A stretch of 34,881 bases of DNA from positions 1-34,881 of the IMG/VR virus record IMGVR_UViG_3300017748_000037; one strand, given 5' to 3'. The stretch comes from a virus. The notes beneath the pieces are model-generated. The model was given only the letters and a program-made list of their open reading frames with translations. It was not told where the DNA came from and did not search any database. The position numbers and the translations under genes are program-made. Of this stretch, positions 1 to 6,500 are shown piece by piece (the stretch's first letter is position 1; the number at the start of each line of letters is the position of its first letter).

Positions 1-1167
1 AGGTTTTTGTATCTTGCCATGGAGGTTAGAACGGGCAAGACGTTAACGAGTTTGAGTATGAGTAGCCTTCTGCCTGTTCAAAACCTTTTGTTCATCACCA
101 AAAAAAAAGCTATCTCAAGCATACAAGACGATTACGACAAGCTAAATCCCAGCTTTGATATTACTGTTATTAATTATGAATCTCTTCATAAGCTACCAGA
201 ATTAAAATTTGATATGATTATTTGTGATGAAGCTCATGGCATGGGTGCGTTTCCAAAACACAGTCGTAGGGCAAAACAAGTTAAGTCTTTGATTCTATTT
301 CACAAACCTTTCGTTATCTTACTCTCAGGAACTCCAACCCCTGAATCATACAGTCAGATGTATCATCAGGTTTATGGCATATCAGACAATCCTTTTAAAA
401 AATTTAAAAACTTTTATGCTTTTGCTTATGAGCATGTAGATATTAAAAAAAAATACATCAGCTCTATGCCTATAAATGATTATAGTCATGGTAAAGAATC
501 TATCATAGATTTAATGAAGCCCTACACTATTTCATATACTCAAAAGGAAGCTGGTTTTAAAGTTGAAACCAATGAAGAAATAATAAATGTAGAGATGAAC
601 AAAATAACTTACATGATTATTAATAAATTAAAAAAAGATTTAGTTGTGGAAGGAAAGGATCATGTGATATTAGCAGACACTGGAGTAAAACTTATGTCAA
701 AATTACATCAACTTTTTTCTGGCACAGTAAAATTTGAAGAAGGTGGGTCAATGGTCTTAGATTACAAGAAAGCCGAATCTATTTATTTTAAATTCAGAAA
801 TCAAAAAATAGCTATATTTTATAAGTTTAAAGAGGAATTAAATGCAATTAAGAGTGTGTATCGTGATGAGATATGCACAGAAGTAGATGAGTTTAACTCC
901 ACTGACAAGTCAATAGCGTTACAAATAGTCTCAGGTAGAGAGGGTATAAGTTTAAGAAAAGCTACCGCTATTGTTTATTATAACATTGATTTTAGCGCTA
1001 CAAGTTACTGGCAATCAAGAGATAGAATGACAACTAGAGATAGAAAGTATAATAAAATATTCTGGGTGTTTGCAAACAAGGGTATTGAAAAAAAAATTTA
1101 TAAGACTGTAATTAAAAAGAAAGACTATACCTTGAAACATTTCAACAGAGATTTATTAAGTTTGTAA
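1..1167 (+). CDS. Superfamily 2 (SNF2-like) DNA helicase, 5' end cut by window edge
   Basis: This is an ATP-dependent DNA translocase or helicase of superfamily 2, probably acting in phage DNA replication, recombination or repair. The frame is open from base 1 and the first in-window methionine falls inside the ATP-binding motif, so the real start lies outside. Counting from base 1, the Walker A motif is EVRTGKT at residues 8-14. The DEAH box is at 76-79, motif III is SGT at 109-111, and the C-terminal arginine-finger motif is QSRDRM at 338-343. Both RecA-like lobes are therefore present, with only the N-terminal edge missing. It is followed after one base by a VRR-NUC nuclease, a pairing common in phage replication regions. 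The exact substrate cannot be told from the sequence. Confidence 0.88.
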   Translation, partial: RFLYLAMEVRTGKTLTSLSMSSLLPVQNLLFITKKKAISSIQDDYDKLNPSFDITVINYESLHKLPELKFDMIICDEAHGMGAFPKHSRRAKQVKSLILFHKPFVILLSGTPTPESYSQMYHQVYGISDNPFKKFKNFYAFAYEHVDIKKKYISSMPINDYSHGKESIIDLMKPYTISYTQKEAGFKVETNEEIINVEMNKITYMIINKLKKDLVVEGKDHVILADTGVKLMSKLHQLFSGTVKFEEGGSMVLDYKKAESIYFKFRNQKIAIFYKFKEELNAIKSVYRDEICTEVDEFNSTDKSIALQIVSGREGISLRKATAIVYYNIDFSATSYWQSRDRMTTRDRKYNKIFWVFANKGIEKKIYKTVIKKKDYTLKHFNRDLLSL

Positions 1168-1168
1168 T

Positions 1169-1408
1169 ATGACTGAGCAACAGATACAAAAGAAAAGAAT
1201 TGATCAGTTAGAAAAGGAAGGTTACTATGTTTTAAAATTAATTAAAACAAATAAAAATGGTATACCGGATTTAATTGCAATAGGTAAAAACTCTGATGTT
1301 TTGTTTTCTGAAATTAAAGGAGCAAATGGAAGGGTTTCTCCTTTGCAACAATATAGAATGAAAGAGTTAAATAGTCATGGAATTAAAACAGAGGTATATA
1401 AAGGATAA
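1169..1408 (+). CDS. VRR-NUC domain nuclease
   Basis: This 79-residue protein consists of a single VRR-NUC (PD-(D/E)xK superfamily) nuclease domain. The catalytic pattern is visible: GIPDL with Asp34, SEIKG with Glu48 and Lys50, then the conserved PLQQ around residues 58-61. Stand-alone phage VRR-NUC proteins are thought to act as structure-specific or Holliday-junction-type nucleases, and their size matches this one. The gene starts one base after the helicase stop, so the two are very likely co-transcribed and act in the same DNA-processing pathway. Its last 32 bases overlap the next gene. Confidence 0.85.
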   Translation: MTEQQIQKKRIDQLEKEGYYVLKLIKTNKNGIPDLIAIGKNSDVLFSEIKGANGRVSPLQQYRMKELNSHGIKTEVYKG

Positions 1409-1745
1409 AGGCTATGATGTAGAGGATGAGTTTATGGATGAGCTCAAATCTATGGATAGTGAAACTGCAATAGCTATTGCATATTTTATAGAAAACAATG
1501 TTCAAGAAGTCAAGCCTAATGAATTAGCCACATATATTTTTGGCGGATTAGTTTATGTTAAAAATCAACCTATAACATTTGCGTTAGAAATTATGAAAGT
1601 CAAATACAGGCATCTTACTTTTACTGATATAAATTTAATTACAATGGACGAGTATTTAGACTTAATACTTGAAAATTCTTACATCAAATCAAATGAAAAC
1701 AATACAAAAACTAAATCAAATAGAAAAACACATAGAGTATTATAA
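1377..1745 (+). CDS. Hypothetical protein in DNA-metabolism operon
   Basis: I do not recognise this 122-residue protein. It looks mainly helical and acidic in its first half, with a lysine/asparagine-rich tail from about residue 103. It has no signal peptide or membrane segment. The ATG at 1377 lies inside the end of the VRR-NUC gene; the next in-frame ATG is at 1434, which would remove the overlap but shorten the protein by 19 residues. Its 3' end overlaps the next gene by 53 bases if that gene starts at 1693. The position suggests a replication or repair accessory role, but that is inference only. Confidence 0.6.
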   Translation: MELKQRYIKDKGYDVEDEFMDELKSMDSETAIAIAYFIENNVQEVKPNELATYIFGGLVYVKNQPITFALEIMKVKYRHLTFTDINLITMDEYLDLILENSYIKSNENNTKTKSNRKTHRVL

Positions 1746-1923
1746 GGATTATAAAAAAAGACTCTGTCAATTTATTATCCATAACTGTACTTATGTAAAT
1801 AACGGCAAACTCCACCAAAGAATAAATTTAAGTGCTGACCAAATGTTAAGATTGCTTAAAGAAATTCAAAATATTGAACGCCATGTATTTAAACTAGAAA
1901 TGAAAAATATTTACAAATATTAA
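1693..1923 (+). CDS. Small hypothetical protein, basic and helical
   Basis: This 76-residue protein has no recognised family. It is rich in Lys, Glu, Gln and Ile, probably forms two or three helices, and is basic overall. I prefer the ATG at 1693, followed by AAA ACA ATA; a longer frame from a TTG at 1669 is possible but would increase the overlap with the preceding gene. The 53-base overlap with the upstream gene is large even for a compact phage. Its stop codon is followed directly by another open frame (see 1924-2019). Confidence 0.5.
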   Translation: MKTIQKLNQIEKHIEYYKDYKKRLCQFIIHNCTYVNNGKLHQRINLSADQMLRLLKEIQNIERHVFKLEMKNIYKY

Positions 1924-2019
1924 CTAATATTAATAATTTTACTATCTTTATATGGAGGGTTTTATTTTTTACAAAGTATAAATGCTTCAACCCACTACTA
2001 TTATGGATATATAAAATGA
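1924..2019 (+). other. Open frame of 31 codons without an ATG, hydrophobic
   Basis: The 92 bases between two genes hold an uninterrupted frame, in phase with and directly after the TAA stop of the preceding gene. It reads as a hydrophobic stretch (LILIILLSLYGGFYFL) followed by a short polar tail. Its TGA overlaps the ATG of the next gene as ATGA, the coupling arrangement seen elsewhere in this genome. There is no ATG, GTG or TTG start in frame, so translation would need a non-standard start (ATA or ATT) or readthrough. It could equally be chance in AT-rich DNA. Confidence 0.15.
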
Positions 2020-2207
2020 GTAAAGTTTCATTAGAGGACGTAAACGCTATATCACATATTAATTATGTAACGCACACGTCTCACGACCTTGTAAATGATT
2101 TATACGAGGATTTAATGGAGCGTGATCATAGTCAAGCTAAACAAAAAGCTCAGAATATAGTAAAAATAATGTCTGAGCTGGTTCAATCCCTCTCAGATGA
2201 CATCTAA
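2016..2207 (+). CDS. Small hypothetical protein
   Basis: This is a 63-residue acidic, probably helical protein of unknown function, with no cysteine, membrane segment or recognised motif. The start is preceded by the A-rich sequence ATATATAAA, in line with the SD-less leaders of this genome. It overlaps the following metallophosphoesterase gene by 11 bases, so the two are probably translated from one message. Confidence 0.55.
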   Translation: MSKVSLEDVNAISHINYVTHTSHDLVNDLYEDLMERDHSQAKQKAQNIVKIMSELVQSLSDDI

Positions 2208-3303
2208 GAAAAAAATTTATGGTAAACGCCTTAGGTTATCTAAATCTGAAGTTGAGTTAGTATACCAGCATCGTGCCTCCCATATGGATAATATTAATGA
2301 CAATACAGCTTTGTCATTACATTTAAATGAAAGAGGGATAGATAAAGACGATGTAATAAGTGTAAAGCACTGGCAAAGTGCGAATGGAGAATATAGGTTT
2401 TCAGTAGTTACTAAAGAAAATTTAGGCATAAAAGAAAAAGAAATATTTGCTAAAGTACATAAATTTATTTCTGAATATTCTCCTAAATACATTTCTATTA
2501 AACACAAAAATAATACCAATAACCCACATCTTTTAGTAATCAATCCAGCGGATATTCACATTGGTAAATACGCAAATGCAAATGAAGCTGGAGATAAATA
2601 CAATACTGATATAGCTATTAAACGTGTGCTTGAAGGTATAGATGGGTTACTAGAAAAAGCTAAAGGTTTTAATATTGAAAAAATATTATTTTGTATAGGT
2701 AATGATGTGTTACACGTTGACAATGTTTACAACACAACCACAAAAGGTACACGTCAAGATACTGACGGAAAGTGGTGGGAGCATTATGAAAAAGCTTTAT
2801 CTCTTTATGTAAATTGTGTAGAGAAGTTAAGAAAGTTAGCTAAGGTTGATATACTACATAGTATGAGTAATCATGATTATCAATCAGGATTTCATTTAGC
2901 ACACACCCTACAAGCATGGTTTAGACACGCAGAAGATATTACTTTTGATATTTCAGTAGCACATAGAAAGTATTATAAATATGGTACATCTCTTATAGGC
3001 TTAGAGCATGGTGATGGAGCAAGATTAGATAATCTTCCTTTGCTTATGGCTCAAGAACAACCAAAACTATGGGCTTCAAATAAAACTAGGTACTGGTACT
3101 TACATCATTTACACCATAAAATAAAATACAAATGGCGTGACGCTAAAGACTATATAGGTGTTACAGTTGAATACATGAGATCACCATCATCTTCTGATAG
3201 CTGGCATGCACGTAAAGGTTTTACAGGAGCTCCTAAAGCTTGTGAAGGATTTATACACCACAAAGAACATGGACAAGTGGCTAGACTAACTCACTTTTTT
3301 TAA
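2197..3303 (+). CDS. Calcineurin-like metallophosphoesterase
   Basis: This 368-residue protein has a C-terminal two-metal phosphoesterase domain of the calcineurin/Mre11-SbcD type. The motifs occur in order: DIH at 119-121, GND at 168-170, NHD at 225-227, a lone EHG with His271, and the final HLH at 304-306. The first 110 residues are basic and lack the catalytic motifs; they could bind DNA. Phage members near helicases are generally assumed to be DNA exonucleases or repair phosphoesterases, but the substrate is not visible here. The gene overlaps the previous one by 11 bases. Its last 23 bases overlap the 3' end of the first opposite-strand gene, with no terminator in between. Confidence 0.82.
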   Translation: MTSKKKIYGKRLRLSKSEVELVYQHRASHMDNINDNTALSLHLNERGIDKDDVISVKHWQSANGEYRFSVVTKENLGIKEKEIFAKVHKFISEYSPKYISIKHKNNTNNPHLLVINPADIHIGKYANANEAGDKYNTDIAIKRVLEGIDGLLEKAKGFNIEKILFCIGNDVLHVDNVYNTTTKGTRQDTDGKWWEHYEKALSLYVNCVEKLRKLAKVDILHSMSNHDYQSGFHLAHTLQAWFRHAEDITFDISVAHRKYYKYGTSLIGLEHGDGARLDNLPLLMAQEQPKLWASNKTRYWYLHHLHHKIKYKWRDAKDYIGVTVEYMRSPSSSDSWHARKGFTGAPKACEGFIHHKEHGQVARLTHFF

Positions 3304-3541
3304 AATGTTGATTAAGTAATTTACAATTTAATAAGTCTTGACATTTTTCATACTCTTCAATACCTTCAAAGTATTCAATAAGTATATCATAAACATCGTC
3401 TTCCATAGGTATGATAGGTTTGGTGGGATTAAATATTAAAGCCACATTCTCACCTTTCTCTAATAATTTTTCGTAACCTATTTTATTAGTCAGAACATAG
3501 TAACTAGTAAGCATACATTTATGTTCATCAAATAGTTTCAA
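3281..3541 (-). CDS. Hypothetical protein at the end of the virion block
   Basis: I do not recognise this 86-residue protein. It is acidic in the middle (IPMEDDVYDIL) and helical towards the C terminus, with three cysteines and no membrane segment. Its ATG overlaps the stop of the 1910-residue ejection protein as ATGA, so translation is probably coupled, and it is the last gene of the minus-strand block. Its stop lies inside the coding end of the convergent metallophosphoesterase. It might be a virion protein or a small partner of the giant protein, but nothing in it shows which. Confidence 0.6.
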   Translation of the reverse strand: MKLFDEHKCMLTSYYVLTNKIGYEKLLEKGENVALIFNPTKPIIPMEDDVYDILIEYFEGIEEYEKCQDLLNCKLLNQHFKKSELV

Positions 3542-6500
3542 AATTCAAACGCTTTTTCTAATTCACTTTTCTTTTTTGGTTTTGCAAGAGGGTTTACTTT
3601 AAGAGGTATAAATCCTAAGTCAAACAAAGCATCAATTTCTTTTTTAGAAAAACCTATTTTTCTACCTTGCAGTGTCCTTTTAACATTTTCAGGATTTGCT
3701 CCTAAAATTAAAGCAGAAATAACCTGGTCTAAAACAAACATCCAGCTGTCTTTTCTTGATTTATTTACTTGTTTATATGATTTTACGATATTATCTAAAT
3801 CACTATCAGTAAATATTTGACTGTTCTCTAGTTTTTCTACCAACTTATAAATGTCTCCTCTATAACTACTTTCCCTTGCTAATTGCTTTCTTCTTTTCGG
3901 TTCTAAATTAAAATATAGTTGTTTTTCTATATCAATATCATAATCTCTATAACCTAAAAGTTTTAAAGGTTTAGCTTCTTTAACATCTCTTCCGCTTACA
4001 ACTCCTTTACCTACAGCATCTTCTATTTGTAATACCGCTCCTGGTGCAAAAGCTCTTGCTAAAAATGGTTGCAATAAATCTGTAAATATATCTTGTGATC
4101 CTTTTCTTTTGTAAGATTCATAGCTTTGTAAAGCAGCATCAATTACAAAATCAAGGCTTGCAAAAGTCTCCAAGTTTTCTATAAATGTTCCTTTAACAAT
4201 ATCTAAACCTGATTTAGATTGCATAAATCCATTAACCAATCTGTCTATCATTTGAAATGGATCAAATGTTGTAGCGTCTAAAAATTTTAATTTACCATCA
4301 GACGCTTGATAAACAATTAGTTTACTGTTCTTTTGCCAATCATACACAAACTCTCTTATAGCTTGCTCTTTAACTGTCAACCCTCCAAATGTTTGCTGTT
4401 CTTCATCTCTTGGTTCATCATCGTCAAAACCTCCGATACCCAACATAGGTAGTATACCTCCTAATAATTTACCTCCAGTAAATTTAGCAATAGCATAGAA
4501 GGCTCCATCTCTCATAGCAATATAGCCTAGCATATTAGCTAACTTTCTAAACCCTTCTTTTCTTAGCCTCTTACCTTTTGGTGTATCCTCACCTGCTTTG
4601 TTCCCTCTGTTTATTAATGATGCAAATCCTTGTTTACCAAACGCTACGTTATAAGCTGTTCTGTAAGACTCAAGTTGAAAAGAAATAAAGTTACCCACTA
4701 TAGGAGACGCTTTTAATATTCTACCTATTTTAGGAATACGCGAATAGTTTGGATATTGATTCTTTACCATTTCACCCGCCTCTTCTTGCACTTGTTTTAA
4801 CTCTGAATCAGTTAAATCATTTATGTCTTTATCAAACAATACTTTTGCTAGAGTTTTAGACTCTTGCTCGTAACCCATAATTTTCCAAAAATCATCCCCA
4901 ACTCGATACAGCTTAGACGCTCCTTTAAATAATTTTTTAAATGGTCTTGTTAACGCGTTACCTGCTTGTTTTTTATACGTTGGTTCTTGTGTAAATCTTT
5001 GCAATAAATCCTCTTCGTTTGTTGACTCTTTAAGCATATCTCTTAACTCTCTTACATCAACACTCTGATCTATAATACCAAGGTCATAATATGTTTCTAT
5101 AGTTTTACCTAACTCTTCATCGCTTTTATTAGTTAAAGTAGCTATAATTGCTTTAAGAGATTTTTTATACGAATCCATATCCATAGTTCCATTCATTATA
5201 GATATAGGCGCGTGTCCGTTAATTAATGCAAAATTAATATTGGATAAAAAGTTTATTAACTGTGTTGAAGGTGAAAGAACTGTCTTTGCAGCTCTTGGAA
5301 ATGCCATGAAGTATTTTAAATAAATATCTGAGAGCTTGTTATTGAACATAAACTGTTGAGAGTTTTTAGGAAATAAACCTTCCACTAATTCTGGATACGT
5401 ATACAAGCCATCAATAGGCCCGTAGTTTTCGTTATTAGCTGCACTTATTCTAACCATATCATCTGTTCTGTTGGGGTCGTTTTTAGTAAATAAATATCTA
5501 CCGATTCCGTTTTCATACACAGATTGTAAGAAGTTTGCGCTTGACAACAATGAACCCATTTTGGACATGGTAGTAATATAATTAGCTACCGGGTCGCTAA
5601 TCTCTCCGTATAGTTTTCTTATAGGTTCAGGTACCTCTTTCCTTTGTTGTAGTATGCCTCTTTTTTGTCCTGTGCCAACATATGTGTCTATAAAGGTTTG
5701 AGCAGTTGTTTTATCACTTAGTAAATCATTTATCTTCTGATCTACCATTCTTTCAAGAGTAGTATCAAAATCTTCTTTTACTTTTTTATTTTCTCTTTCA
5801 ACTTCTTTTAAAAACTTTTTCTCTTTCCTAAAAAAATCTTTAGCGTCTTCTATCACATCTTCTTTTAATGTTTTTCTAAATTCAGCTCCTGATAAAGCGC
5901 CTTCAAAAAGTCTGTACGACCTGGTTACATACTTGCCTAATTGTGCTTCAAATTTATTTCTGTACACCTTTCCATCTATTTCAACTGGAGTATCCTTATC
6001 CACGATATTAGGAGCATCTAATATTTGTTTTGTCATTACATCAATGTCCTGTCTCATTTTGACTATAAGCTCTCCTAGTTTCTTGCTTATATTTTTTACC
6101 TCACCTTTTTTATTAGTATATTTTATGTCTTTCAAATCCATTTCACCTTTTAAAACTTTCGATAAGTCTTCGTTAAGTTTTTTAAGCTCCTTTTCAGAAA
6201 TGTTTCCAGTGGCTCTTAGTTTGTCAAATAGATTTGCAAACTGCGCAGCCTTTCTACTTGCTCTGAATAATATTCTATTGGCTTGATTTTGTTTTTGTTC
6301 TTGAAATTTAAATAAGTTTCTAGGTAGATTACCTCGTGTAGAAAACAATTGTTTTACTTTTCTTTTTGCATTGTTTAAAAATCTAGAAAAGAAACTACCT
6401 TCCTTTTGTTCAGGCGTAAACTCCTCTTCTTTCTGAGCTTGTTTTACTTGTTCTGGTGTAAGCCTTGAATCTCTATCTAAATCTTCTTCAACTACTACTT

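Noticed and set aside
1-3303. Helicase plus VRR-NUC plus phosphoesterase as a possible anti-phage defence island
   Set aside because: The genes are tightly packed within a phage genome, beside its virion block and without mobile boundaries. A replication or recombination role is the simpler explanation.
3925-3960. DYDID (a DxDxD pattern) near residue 1775 of the 1910-residue protein, as a possible virion RNA polymerase active site
   Set aside because: It lies only about 135 residues from the C terminus in a helical, Lys/Arg-rich context, with no other polymerase motifs around it. Acidic DxDxD strings are common by chance in such a protein.
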